Assembly (NCBI RefSeq): GCF_000379465.1
Contig: NZ_KB905414.1
Location: 124,001-188,000 of the forward strand
Origin: Sciscionella marina DSM 45152
GTDB taxonomy: Bacteria > Actinomycetota > Actinomycetes > Mycobacteriales > Pseudonocardiaceae
Direction: 5' to 3'
Length of the DNA: 64,000 bases
Position numbers and translations under genes: made by a program. Below the pieces are notes generated by a model. The model did not search any database. It was given only the letters and a program-made list of their open reading frames with translations, and had not been told where the DNA came from. Every line of letters begins with the position of its first letter. The first letter of the stretch is position 1. Below are positions 26,764-34,944 of the stretch, in pieces.

Positions 26764-28260
26764 TCAGCTGCCCGAACGATTCCCGCTCCCGGTGCCGGAC
26801 TCGCGCACCACCGACTCGCGCACTGCGGACCGCATCACCTGCCCGGTCGCCGGGGTACGCGGAATGACCTCGGTGACGACCACCCGCCGCGGATGCTTGT
26901 AGTTCGCGAGTCCACCGAGCCCGGCGCGCAGCGTGGCCACATCCGGGACCGGAACCCCCGGCTCGGGTACGACCACCGCGCAGACCAGCTCGCCCCACTG
27001 TTCGTCGGGAAGCCCGACCACGGCGGTGTCCGCGACCCCGGGTAGTTCCCGTAAGGCGGCCTCCACCTCGGCGGGCGCCACGGTCTCGCCTCCCGAGCGG
27101 ATCACTTCTCGCTTGCGGCCGGTGATGTGGATGAATCCGTCCTCATCGCGGTACCCGATGTCGCCCGAGTAATACCAACCGTCCCTGACCGCGGCCGCGG
27201 TCGCCTCCGGCAGGCGGAGATAGGAGTTCATCAGCGTCGGCCCGCGAAAGAGCAGTTCCCCGTCCGGCGCGAAGCTCACCACCCCGGTCGGAGCCGGACG
27301 GCCGACGCTGCCACGCTTCGCGTCGAGTTGCCACTCCCGCAGCCCGGCGACCGGTCCGGCCTCACTGCTGCCGTACAGGACCGCCTGCTCCGCGTTCGGA
27401 GCGCGATGGCGCAGCCGCTCGAGCAGATCGTCGCCGACGCGGGAGGTTCCGGTGTAGGCATGACGCAGGCACCCCAGATCCCCGTCCGCGGCCAGCACCC
27501 GGTCCCAGACTGCCGGAATGCAGTACATCCCGCTCGGACGGCGCCGCTCGACCGCGGCCATCATGGTCGGCGCGTCGGCCCGTTCCACGAGATGGACCGC
27601 GGTGCGGGACATCCAGGCCTCGATCACGTACTGCCATCCGCCGTAGTGGTACAGCGGGAAACTGGTGAGCAGGCCACCGTCGCCGCGGATCATCCCGCCG
27701 AAACTCGCCCCGCCGGACGTGGACCGCAGCCACGTGGCGCGGTGGCTGACCGAGACTCCCTTGGGACGGCCCGTACTCCCGCTCGTCAGGTAGATGATGT
27801 GCGGATCGGTGTCGGCGAGCTCGGTGTCGACCTCCGTGCTCGAGGCCGCCGCGGCGAGGGTGAACAGATCATCGGGTGCGTCCGTGTCCATGGTGACGAC
27901 CTCGGCGCCCGCATCGCGGGCGCCGTCCCGGCGTTCCTCGTCCACGGCGACCAGGCGCGGGCGGAGATAGTCCACGATGCCTGCCGTCTCCTCCGCGCTC
28001 AGCACCGGGGACAGCGGCGCGAAGATCGCCCCGATTCGCGCACTGGCCAGAAAACCCGCCAGCGAGCGCAGGGATGTGCCCGACCACCAGCCGAGGACAT
28101 CACCGTGGCGCAACCCGAGCCCGAGCAAGGCGTGCGCCACCCGGTTGGCCTCGGCGTCCAGATCGGCGAACGAGATCGTGTCATCGCCCAGCGAAGCCGC
28201 GGTCGCACGGGGTTCCAGGATCGCCGCGTTCGCCACCGTGTCACCGATCAGCAGGTTCAC
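26764..28260 (-). CDS. AMP-forming acyl-CoA ligase (FadD-like)
   Basis: 498-residue adenylate-forming enzyme that would activate a carboxylate with ATP and CoA. TSGSTGRPKG is the P-loop, YGSSEAGP the aromatic/A5 motif, YYSGDIGYRDEDGFIHITGRKREVI the hinge, and PATGQV stands where the catalytic PxxGK lysine is usual: the lysine is replaced by glutamine here, which could weaken adenylation and deserves a check. It is divergent from the ferredoxin oxidoreductase operon across only 60 bp. Its N- and C-termini are the best match to the deleted ligase at 13.1-13.5 kb. Confidence 0.82.
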   Translation of the reverse strand: MNLLIGDTVANAAILEPRATAASLGDDTISFADLDAEANRVAHALLGLGLRHGDVLGWWSGTSLRSLAGFLASARIGAIFAPLSPVLSAEETAGIVDYLRPRLVAVDEERRDGARDAGAEVVTMDTDAPDDLFTLAAAASSTEVDTELADTDPHIIYLTSGSTGRPKGVSVSHRATWLRSTSGGASFGGMIRGDGGLLTSFPLYHYGGWQYVIEAWMSRTAVHLVERADAPTMMAAVERRRPSGMYCIPAVWDRVLAADGDLGCLRHAYTGTSRVGDDLLERLRHRAPNAEQAVLYGSSEAGPVAGLREWQLDAKRGSVGRPAPTGVVSFAPDGELLFRGPTLMNSYLRLPEATAAAVRDGWYYSGDIGYRDEDGFIHITGRKREVIRSGGETVAPAEVEAALRELPGVADTAVVGLPDEQWGELVCAVVVPEPGVPVPDVATLRAGLGGLANYKHPRRVVVTEVIPRTPATGQVMRSAVRESVVRESGTGSGNRSGS

Positions 28261-28298
28261 GTCGAGTCCTCCTCATCCGCCGGCTTGACCGGGATCTC

Positions 28299-28322
28299 AT
28301 TTTGGATTAAAAATCAAAACAT
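28299..28322. promoter_or_regulatory. AT-rich imperfect dyad in the 60-bp divergent promoter
   Basis: TTTTGGATTAAAAATCAAAA (28300-28319) is an imperfect inverted repeat (TTTTGGAT / ATCAAAA around TAAAA) that directly abuts the ATG at 28321. The AT content is far above the surroundings. It is the natural candidate site for the GntR protein encoded in the same operon; binding here would block both divergent promoters. Confidence 0.45.
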
Positions 28323-28908
28323 GACAAGCGCCCGCCCGGCCGCCCCTCCGGCCGAACTCCAGCTCCTCCTGATCGGGATCGGTGGCCAGGGCATCCAGCT
28401 GATCGGCAAGACACTCGCGCAGGCCGCCACCAACACCGGCAAACACGCCATGCTCGCCGCCGACTACGGCGGTGAGATGCGCGGCGGCCCCTCGAACGCC
28501 TCCGTCGTGATCGGTACCGAACCGCTGCGCTCACTGCCGATCCTGCCGAGCGCGACGGCGGCGATCGTGGCCAGCCACAAGTTCGCCGGACCGGTGCCGC
28601 AGCGCCTGCGCGAAGGCGGCCTGCTGTTGCGCAACTCCTCGGTGGTGGACAGCGGTGCGGGACGCGAGCATCACCGGGTGGTCGAGGTCCCGGCGACCGC
28701 GATGGCCACGGAGCTCGGTGCGCCGCAGGCGAGCGGGTTCATCCTGCTCGGCGCGTTCAACAGGCTGACCGGACTGGTGCCGGAGGCGGAACTCGTCACC
28801 GCGATGACCGCGCTGCTGCCGCCGTACCGGGCCCAGCACGCGACCAAGAACGCCGAGGCGCTGTCCGCGGGAGCCGCCGCGGTCGCCGGGCAGGAGGCAC
28901 CGAGGTGA
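28321..28908 (+). CDS. 2-oxoacid:ferredoxin oxidoreductase, gamma subunit
   Basis: 195-residue pyruvate/ketoisovalerate oxidoreductase gamma domain. IGIGGQGIQLIGKTLAQAA is the signature glycine-rich segment, followed by YGGEMRGGPSNASVVIG. It forms part of a TPP-, CoA- and ferredoxin-dependent oxidative decarboxylase. The ATG has no ribosome-binding site and follows the AT-rich promoter directly, so the message may be leaderless. The stop overlaps the GTG of the alpha subunit. In most aerobic actinomycetes this domain is fused in a two-subunit enzyme; here it is a separate polypeptide, as in anaerobes. Confidence 0.88.
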   Translation: MTSARPAAPPAELQLLLIGIGGQGIQLIGKTLAQAATNTGKHAMLAADYGGEMRGGPSNASVVIGTEPLRSLPILPSATAAIVASHKFAGPVPQRLREGGLLLRNSSVVDSGAGREHHRVVEVPATAMATELGAPQASGFILLGAFNRLTGLVPEAELVTAMTALLPPYRAQHATKNAEALSAGAAAVAGQEAPR

Positions 28909-30014
28909 ACACCGCCGTCGCCAAGCCATCCATGCAGTTGCTCGAAGGGGCAACGGCCATCGCCGAATCGGCCATCCTCGCGGGCTGCCGGTTCTTCGCC
29001 GGTTACCCGATCTCCCCGTTCACCCCGCTGCTCGAGCACATGTCCCGGGCACTGCCCGAGAACGGCGGTGTCTGCATCAACGCCGAGAGCGAGATCGAGG
29101 GCGCGAACATGGCGCTCGGTGCGGGCGCGACCGGGGCGATGGCGGCTACCGGCTCCTGCGGCCAGGGCCTCGCGCTCATGCAGGAGACCATCGCCGAGGC
29201 CGCGCTCAACGAGACGCCCATGGTCGTGTTCAACCTGGCCCGTAACCAGCAGGACTACTTCCAGGCGACCAGGGGCGGCGGCTGGGGCGACTACCGCACC
29301 ATCGCCTTGGCGCCCAAGGACATCCCCGAAGCCGTCGAGCACACCCAGCTGCTGTTCCACCTCTCCCGGCGCTACCGGGCGCCGACGCTCCTCTACGGGG
29401 ACCCGCTGCTGGCCCAGACCAGGGTCGGCGTGCACCTGCGCAGGATCGAATTCGACGAGTTGCCGCCGCAGGACTGGGCGCTGGACGGAACCGGCGGCGG
29501 CACCGGGGAATCCCGCCAGATCTGGACCTGGGCGATGGGCAAGGCCACGAATCCCGGGCTCGGGCCGGACGGACACTGGCAGCAGGTGGCCGCGAAGTTC
29601 GACCGGATCGCCGAGCTCGAACAGCGCAGCGAGCAGCGCTACGCCGAGGATGCCGACACTCTCGTGGTGTCGTTCGGCTCGGCGGCCAAGTTCATCGAAC
29701 ACGTCGTGGAGGAATTGCGCGCCGAAGGACACCGGATCGGCTGGTTCCGGCCGATCTCGCTGTGGCCGTTCCCCGGTCCCGCGCTGGCCGGGGCGACCGC
29801 CGGGATCAAGCGCGTGCTGGTGTTCGAGCTGAACGCCGGGCAGATGCTCGAGGATGTGCGGCAGTACGCCAGGGACCGCGACGCGATCCGGTTCATCGGC
29901 GGCGTCAGCATCCACGAATCCGGACTCTCGTACGGGCCGCTGCTCGACGCCCCGGAGATCCGTGCGCGCATTCTCGCCGCCATCGCCGAGGATTCGACAA
30001 GGAGTACATCATGA
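28905..30014 (+). CDS. 2-oxoacid:ferredoxin oxidoreductase, alpha subunit
   Basis: 369-residue alpha subunit (KorA/VorB type). The pyrimidine-binding domain is recognised by AGCRFFAGYPISPFTPLLEH and INAESEIEGANMALGAGATG, with the Rossmann-like domain II near WFRPISLWPFPGPAL. It pairs with the beta subunit to bind TPP. The GTG start overlaps the gamma stop, and its own stop overlaps the beta ATG, giving tight translational coupling. Confidence 0.9.
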   Translation: MNTAVAKPSMQLLEGATAIAESAILAGCRFFAGYPISPFTPLLEHMSRALPENGGVCINAESEIEGANMALGAGATGAMAATGSCGQGLALMQETIAEAALNETPMVVFNLARNQQDYFQATRGGGWGDYRTIALAPKDIPEAVEHTQLLFHLSRRYRAPTLLYGDPLLAQTRVGVHLRRIEFDELPPQDWALDGTGGGTGESRQIWTWAMGKATNPGLGPDGHWQQVAAKFDRIAELEQRSEQRYAEDADTLVVSFGSAAKFIEHVVEELRAEGHRIGWFRPISLWPFPGPALAGATAGIKRVLVFELNAGQMLEDVRQYARDRDAIRFIGGVSIHESGLSYGPLLDAPEIRARILAAIAEDSTRSTS

Positions 30015-30823
30015 CCCAGGAACTCCGGATCGTTCCGACCGACCGTCCACCGGCCGACGGCAAGGCGCGCAAGGTCGCCGATTTCCGCCCTTCGCTCATG
30101 CTCGGCGAGCACGGGCTCTGCCCCGGCTGCGGGGAACCGGTCGCGCTGCGCATCCTGCTGGAGACCCTGCAGGATCTCGGCATCGTGAACAACTCCATCG
30201 GCGTGGTCGGGCACGGCTGTTACGGCAGCTTCGTCCGGATCATGGACGTCGACGTGTTGCAGTGCCTGCACGGGCGGGCGCCGTCCTGCGCTACCGGGAT
30301 CAAACGGATGCGCCCGCAGACCGCCGTGTTCACGATGCAGGGGGACGGCGACATGGTCAACGAGGGACTGCAGGAAGTGCTGCACACCGCGGCACGCGGG
30401 GAGAACGTCACCGCGATTCTGCTCAACAACGGGGTGTTCGGGGATACCGGAGGACAGCAGACCGCGACGACCGTACTCGGCCAGCGCACGAAGACGAGCA
30501 TCGAGGGGCGCGACCCAGGACTGCACGGGCATCCGATCCCGGTCGCCGATCTGGTCGCGAGCCTCGACGGCGTCGGCTATGTCGCTCGCGGCGCGGTGGG
30601 CACAGCCGGATCGATAGCCCGGACCAAGCGAATGATCCGCGCCGCTTTCGAAAGCCAGCTCGCCGGTGAGGGATTCAGCCTCGTGGAGATCCTCACCATG
30701 TGTCCCACCGGCTGGTTCGTCGGCGCCCCACAAGGTCCGGACTACCTCGCGGAATCGATGGAGCAGGTCTTCCCGCTCGGCGACCTCCGCGCCCGGCCGA
30801 AGCCGTCCGGAGCAGGCGCATGA
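30011..30823 (+). CDS. 2-oxoacid:ferredoxin oxidoreductase, TPP-binding beta subunit
   Basis: 270-residue beta subunit. Four cysteines C37, C40, C70 and C231 fit the proximal [4Fe-4S] cluster. GDGD (111-114) to NN (139-140) is the TPP/Mg motif, followed by GDTGGQQTATTVLGQRTKT and GRDPGLHGHP, wording typical of ketoacid oxidoreductases from strict anaerobes. The substrate 2-oxoacid (pyruvate, 2-oxoglutarate or branched) cannot be read from sequence. ATGA overlaps join it to alpha before and to the GntR gene after. Confidence 0.9.
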   Translation: MTQELRIVPTDRPPADGKARKVADFRPSLMLGEHGLCPGCGEPVALRILLETLQDLGIVNNSIGVVGHGCYGSFVRIMDVDVLQCLHGRAPSCATGIKRMRPQTAVFTMQGDGDMVNEGLQEVLHTAARGENVTAILLNNGVFGDTGGQQTATTVLGQRTKTSIEGRDPGLHGHPIPVADLVASLDGVGYVARGAVGTAGSIARTKRMIRAAFESQLAGEGFSLVEILTMCPTGWFVGAPQGPDYLAESMEQVFPLGDLRARPKPSGAGA

Positions 30824-31611
30824 CCGGGTACGAGGCGGGCCTCACCCCCGCGCAGGCCCGGTCGCGCCTGGTCCGGGTCAAGACCAGTGACGCGGTCGCC
30901 GACAACGTGCTCGACCTGCTGTTCGCCGGAGAACTCCGCCCTGGTGACCGGATCGACATCGATGGCCTCGCCGAGATGCTCGGGGTGAGCAGGGCTCCGG
31001 TACGCGAGGCCCTGGTGATGCTGGAGCGTGACGGGCTCGTCGAGATCCGGTATCACCGCGGCGCCTTCGTGGCCGACCTCGACGCCGCGGCGGTCCGGGA
31101 GAGTTTCGAACTCTACGGACTACTGACCGCACTCAGCAGCAGACGGGTCGCCGAACGACGTGATCCTGCCGTGCTGGAGGCGCTGGACACCGCGATCGCC
31201 GAGATCGAGGAGGCCGATTCGGTCGACGAGTTCGAGATCAAGGCGCGCGAGTACCGGCGAATCGTCAACCGTGCCTTCGCCGGAAGCAGGCTGCGCGCCG
31301 TACTGCGCACCTTCAGCGGACTCGTCCCCGCCGCGTCCCGGTTGACGATGCCCCGCTCGATCGACCGCGAACGCGACCTGCTGCGCGCCGAGCACGCGGC
31401 GATCGGACGTGGTGATCCGGACGCGGCGACCGAAGCCGTCGTCGAACACATCTGGATGCTCGGCGAACTGGCGGTGCAGACACTGCGGGAGCGCGAGGTG
31501 ATCGGCGAGGAGGAAGACGAGGACGCGGACCGGCGCGACCATGCCGAGATCGCGCGGACCCTCGACGTGCTGGAGTCGAAACGCCGAGCACGGAAGGGAG
31601 CGGCGAAATGA
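30820..31611 (+). CDS. GntR-family regulator (FCD class) inside the oxidoreductase operon
   Basis: 263-residue regulator. The winged helix (about residues 20-85) contains ELRPGDRIDIDGLAEMLGVS and APVREALVMLERDGLVEI, followed by an all-helical FCD-type effector domain and an acidic/basic tail. Its ATG overlaps the beta stop and its stop overlaps the ferredoxin ATG, so it is translated as an integral part of the enzyme operon. It is the likely autoregulator acting at the dyad at 28300. FCD domains usually sense small organic acids, which would suit an oxoacid-metabolising operon. Confidence 0.88.
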   Translation: MTGYEAGLTPAQARSRLVRVKTSDAVADNVLDLLFAGELRPGDRIDIDGLAEMLGVSRAPVREALVMLERDGLVEIRYHRGAFVADLDAAAVRESFELYGLLTALSSRRVAERRDPAVLEALDTAIAEIEEADSVDEFEIKAREYRRIVNRAFAGSRLRAVLRTFSGLVPAASRLTMPRSIDRERDLLRAEHAAIGRGDPDAATEAVVEHIWMLGELAVQTLREREVIGEEEDEDADRRDHAEIARTLDVLESKRRARKGAAK

Positions 31612-31835
31612 ACCAACCACGGGGAACGGTGGTCATCGACACCGAGCGGTGCAAGGGCTGCGAGCTCTGCATCGAGGCGTGCCCACCCGATGTACTGGTG
31701 ATGTCGACCGAGGTGAACGAGACCGGCTACCGCTATCCCCTGCTGCAGTCCGGGTGTACCGGCTGCACCGCCTGCCGGATGGTCTGCCCGGACCAGGTTT
31801 TCGAGGTCTACCGGTTCGACGCACGAGGTGCCTGA
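31608..31835 (+). CDS. 2-oxoacid:ferredoxin oxidoreductase, delta subunit (2[4Fe-4S] ferredoxin)
   Basis: 75-residue ferredoxin-like subunit. C15, C18, C21, C25 and C50, C53, C56, C60 form two perfect CxxCxxCxxxCP clusters (CKGCELCIEACP and CTGCTACRMVCP). It would carry electrons from the proximal cluster of the beta subunit to a soluble acceptor. The ATG overlaps the GntR stop, so it belongs to the same coupled operon although separated from the other subunits by the regulator. Confidence 0.92.
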   Translation: MNQPRGTVVIDTERCKGCELCIEACPPDVLVMSTEVNETGYRYPLLQSGCTGCTACRMVCPDQVFEVYRFDARGA

Positions 31836-31905
31836 CTCGCCGGATGGGCACGCGCCACACCGGCACCGGCGAGCTCCGAACGAACTGCCACAAAGGAGTG
31901 CAGTG

Positions 31906-33240
31906 ATGTCTTCGGTCGATCCCCGGCTGGTGTCCGCATCCACCGGGAACGAGCACTTACACCGTCCGGGCGCCAGGACTTTCCTCGCGGTGAATCTGGG
32001 TAACGCGCTCGAATGGTACGACTGGTCGATCTTCGCGGTTTTCGCCGTCTATTTCGCCGATGACTTCTTCGGCAACGGCGATGGCGTCTCCAGTCTGCTC
32101 TCCACATTGGCGACCTTCGCGGCCGGATTCGTGATGCGCCCGCTCGGCGGCCTCGTCTTCGGCCGGATCGCCGATCGCCGTGGCCGCCGCGGTGTCCTCG
32201 TCCTGACGATGATGATCGTCGCCGCGGGCAGCATCCTGCTCGCGCTCAGCCCGACCTACCGGCAGATCGGACTGGGTGCCTCGGTGTGGCTGCTGGTGCT
32301 CCGGTGCGCACAGGGCTTCGCGCACGGCGGTGAACTCGGCGGGGCCTACACCTACATCGCCGAGATTGCTCCCGCGGCCAAGCGCGGTCTGTGGGGCAGC
32401 ACCGTGACGATGTCCACCGTGGTCGGTACGGTGCTGGCGACTCTGGTCGGCGCGCTGCTGCGGACCGGGATCAGCGAGGAGCAGATGGGCGCGTGGGGCT
32501 GGCGGGTTCCGTTCGTGATCGGCGGGCTGCTCGCGCTACTGGGCCTGTGGCTGCGCCGGGGCCTGCACGAGCCGGAGGTGTTCACCCGCTCCGCGGAGAC
32601 GGTCGCGGCGGACCGGCGCGTCACCGGGCTGTGGGCACACCGCGGCGCGCTGCTGCGGGTCGTGGCCATCGTGGCGGGCAGCACGATGATCAACTACGTG
32701 TGGTCGGTGAACGCACCCGCCTATGCCATCAGCTTCCACGGCATGAACGACACCGCGGCGCTGTGGGTCGGCATGGGAGCCAACCTGTTGTTCCTCAGCA
32801 CGCTTCCGTTGGCGGGCATGATCTCCGACCGGTACGGCCGGAAGTTCAACCTGATCGTCTGGGGTATCGGCTCGGCAGCGCTGGCGTTCCCACTCTCCGC
32901 GTTGCTCGGCCCCCATCCGATGAGCCTGCTGCTGGCCATGATGCTGGCCCTGGTGGTGCAGTCGTTCAGCGGGAGCATCCAGGTCGCCCTGTTCGCCGAG
33001 CTGTTCAGTACCCGGGCCAGGGCCGCGGGTGTCGGTCTCGCGGTGTCGATCTCCGCCGCGATCTTCGGTGGTACGGCGCCGTATCTCGACTCCTGGCTCA
33101 CCGCACGGGGCTTTCCGGAGGTGTTCACCGGATACGCGGTCGTGCTCGCACTGATCGGCATCCTGGCCCTGGTGCGCATGCCGGAGACCAAGGGCATCGA
33201 TCTGGGCGTCCACAGTGGACTGAGCACACGGCTCAGATGA
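31906..33240 (+). CDS. MHS-type MFS metabolite:proton symporter
   Basis: 444-residue, about 12-helix transporter of the metabolite:H+ symporter family (relatives carry 2-oxoglutarate, citrate, shikimate, betaines). NALEWYDWSIFAVFAVYFAD at helix 1 and GRIADRRGRRGVLV in loop 2-3 are diagnostic. The ATG at 31906 has AAAGGAG upstream and lies 70 bp after the ferredoxin gene, so it may be co-transcribed with the oxidoreductase. It is a candidate importer of the oxoacid or steroid-acid substrate. Its stop overlaps the convergent HsaA-like gene by 8 bp. Confidence 0.88.
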   Translation: MSSVDPRLVSASTGNEHLHRPGARTFLAVNLGNALEWYDWSIFAVFAVYFADDFFGNGDGVSSLLSTLATFAAGFVMRPLGGLVFGRIADRRGRRGVLVLTMMIVAAGSILLALSPTYRQIGLGASVWLLVLRCAQGFAHGGELGGAYTYIAEIAPAAKRGLWGSTVTMSTVVGTVLATLVGALLRTGISEEQMGAWGWRVPFVIGGLLALLGLWLRRGLHEPEVFTRSAETVAADRRVTGLWAHRGALLRVVAIVAGSTMINYVWSVNAPAYAISFHGMNDTAALWVGMGANLLFLSTLPLAGMISDRYGRKFNLIVWGIGSAALAFPLSALLGPHPMSLLLAMMLALVVQSFSGSIQVALFAELFSTRARAAGVGLAVSISAAIFGGTAPYLDSWLTARGFPEVFTGYAVVLALIGILALVRMPETKGIDLGVHSGLSTRLR

Positions 33241-34399
33241 GATTGTCCTCCACGGTGAACCCGAACTCGCCGCGGCCGTACATGGCCAGTGCCCGCTCGA
33301 CGTCGTTGGCCACGTGCACGCTGCCCGCGTGCGCGTCCCGCCAGGCGCGTTCGATCGGGTTGCCGCGCCGCAGCGAGTTGCCCCCGGCCATCTTGAACAG
33401 GATGTCGATGGCCTCCAGCGCGCGTTCGGTGCCGCGCACCTGGTCCCGCCGGGTGCGCAGGCGCAGCTCCATCGGGATCTCGCGCCCGCCGAGGGCGCAT
33501 TCGTAGAGCTCGCGGATGTTGCGCTCCTGCTGCAATACGGCGGCGTCGACCTCCGAGGCAGCCCTGGCCACCGCCACGTGGGCGAACGGGTCGTCGACGA
33601 ACCGGTCCCCTCCGTAGCTCAGGCGCACCCGGTCGCGCAGCACGGTGAGGTAGTCGCGGTAGCAGCCGGTCACGATGCCGATCAGCGGCGCGGTGACCGT
33701 GGTGGTGAAGATCGAGGCGAACGGCATCCGGTACAGCGGCCCGCTGTTCACCCGCTGGCCCGGCCCGCGCAGCTGGACCTGGTCGTAGTTGCGGATGCAA
33801 CGGTGCTCTGGGACGAAGGCGTTCCCGACGAGGATGTCGTCGCTGGCCGTCCCGCGCAGCCCGGTGGCATCCCAGGTCCGCTTGATCGTGTAGTCGGTCC
33901 GGGGCACCAGCACGCTGAGCACATCCACCGGCCTGCCGTCCTGCCCGAGCACACAGGCGCCGAGCAACGCCCAGCTCGCATGCCCGCATCCCGAGGAGAA
34001 GCTCCACTGCCCGGACAGCCGGTATCCGTTCTCCCCCACCGGTTCGAGCCAACCGACCGGAGCGTAGGCCGAGGACACCAGGGTGTCCGCGTCCTGCCCC
34101 CACACCTCCTGCTGGGCCCGCTCGTCGAACAGCCCCAGTTGCCATGGGTGCACACCGAGCACCGCGGTGATCCAGCCGGTGGACCCGCAGGCCGCGGACA
34201 GTTCGCGGACCACCTGGTAAAACTCGACCGGGTTCGTTTCCATCCCACCGAACCGCTTCGGCTGCAGCATCCGGAACACGCCGGCGGCCTTCAGCTCCGT
34301 CACGGTCCGTTCGGGCACCGCCCCCTCGGTGTCGGCGTCCGCTGCCCGGGACGCGATCCCCTCGAGCAGTTCGCGCACCGCTTCCCTGACCTGGTTCAT
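33233..34399 (-). CDS. HsaA-like flavin-dependent monooxygenase (paralogue 2)
   Basis: 388-residue oxygenase of the HsaA group and the closest of the three paralogues to mycobacterial HsaA: QPKRFGGMETNP, CGSTGWITAVLGVHPWQLGLFDERAQQEVWG, RRDQVRGTERALEAID, IERAWRDAHAGSVHVANDVERA and an EFGFTVEDNLI end parallel HsaA (EFGLPPGDTMV). It hydroxylates a phenolic ring using FMNH2 supplied by HsaB. The start at 34399 (MNQVREAV) follows the family; the longer open frame is unsupported. The adjacent palindrome at 34464 may control it from the other side. Confidence 0.88.
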   Translation of the reverse strand: MNQVREAVRELLEGIASRAADADTEGAVPERTVTELKAAGVFRMLQPKRFGGMETNPVEFYQVVRELSAACGSTGWITAVLGVHPWQLGLFDERAQQEVWGQDADTLVSSAYAPVGWLEPVGENGYRLSGQWSFSSGCGHASWALLGACVLGQDGRPVDVLSVLVPRTDYTIKRTWDATGLRGTASDDILVGNAFVPEHRCIRNYDQVQLRGPGQRVNSGPLYRMPFASIFTTTVTAPLIGIVTGCYRDYLTVLRDRVRLSYGGDRFVDDPFAHVAVARAASEVDAAVLQQERNIRELYECALGGREIPMELRLRTRRDQVRGTERALEAIDILFKMAGGNSLRRGNPIERAWRDAHAGSVHVANDVERALAMYGRGEFGFTVEDNLI

Positions 34400-34463
34400 C
34401 GACACACTCCCAACCGCACCGCCGCCATAGTGGGCCATCCGCCGACGCCGCTGCCAGGTTTCG

Positions 34464-34513
34464 TCCCGCCCACCGGGAACCGAGCCCCGTACATGCCCGG
34501 TCGGCGCTACCGT
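34464..34513 (+). promoter_or_regulatory. TCCCG-N5-CGGGA operator plus -10 for the small cysteine protein gene
   Basis: Perfect arms TCCCG-CCCAC-CGGGA (34464-34478), 29 bp, then TACCGT (34508-34513). The predicted start of transcription is near 34520 with a GGAAGGGA ribosome-binding site at 34532. The site lies between two divergent genes and could serve both. Confidence 0.7.
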
Positions 34514-34550
34514 AACCGCCCTCGGTACAACGGAAGGGATCGGGACGATC

Positions 34551-34805
34551 GTGATTCGTGAGGACAATCGGCTGGCGGACCTGCCCATGACGACACTGTC
34601 GTGCCGCACCTGTGCCGCCGAGGTACTGGTGCGCAAGGCCAGCTGGCAGCAGACCAGTATCCAGTGGGACTGCACCGCATCCGCGGCCTGCCTCGAACGG
34701 CAACGGCACCGGGAGAAGGGTGTGCCGTTCGCGGCCTGTACCGCACTCAGCGAGTCGATCTCCCGCGCGGCGGTCTCCGGCGAGTTGGACATCGCTCAGG
34801 AGTAG
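34551..34805 (+). CDS. Small cysteine-containing protein of unknown function
   Basis: 84-residue protein. Four or five cysteines (CRTC near residues 18-21, then C42, C47 and C62) suggest a small metal-binding fold, with the pattern LSCRTCAAEVLVRK, SIQWDC and PFAACTAL. Similar small proteins accompany Rieske or flavin oxygenase genes in actinomycetes as far as I recall, but no function is known to me. The GTG start has GGAAGGGA 10 bp upstream and the gene has its own operator and -10, which argues strongly that it is real and co-regulated with the steroid-ring genes. A ferredoxin-like or oxygenase-accessory role is possible. Confidence 0.65.
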   Translation: MIREDNRLADLPMTTLSCRTCAAEVLVRKASWQQTSIQWDCTASAACLERQRHREKGVPFAACTALSESISRAAVSGELDIAQE

Positions 34806-34825
34806 GCCACCGCGCTCGCCGGAAA

Positions 34826-34840
34826 TCCCGGTCAACGGGA
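34826..34840. promoter_or_regulatory. TCCCG-N5-CGGGA operator upstream of the flavin reductase gene
   Basis: Perfect arms TCCCG-GTCAA-CGGGA. No -10 lies 29-30 bp downstream, but a half-site with the right spacing follows at 34888, so this may be the high-affinity upstream partner of a two-site promoter. Confidence 0.6.
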
Positions 34841-34887
34841 CGTTTCCGATCCGGTGGGGACCGGCGCAGCGACTCTCCGGACCAGGA

Positions 34888-34937
34888 GGTTGATCAACGG
34901 GATGAGCACCCAGCACGGCTCCCGGCGGATCTAGCGT
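34888..34937 (+). promoter_or_regulatory. Operator half-site and -10 for the flavin reductase gene (leaderless)
   Basis: ATCAA-CGGGA (34893-34902) preserves only the right arm, but TAGCGT follows after 29 bp at 34932-34937. The predicted start of transcription coincides with the ATG at 34945, and no ribosome-binding site is present, so the message is probably leaderless. Confidence 0.6.
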
Positions 34938-34944
34938 GGACCCC

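Noticed and set aside
28280-28294. CCGGCTTGACCGGGA in the ligase/oxidoreductase spacer as another copy of the 15-bp operator
   Set aside because: Only the right arm fits, and the start codon of the oxidoreductase gene would fall before the expected -10.
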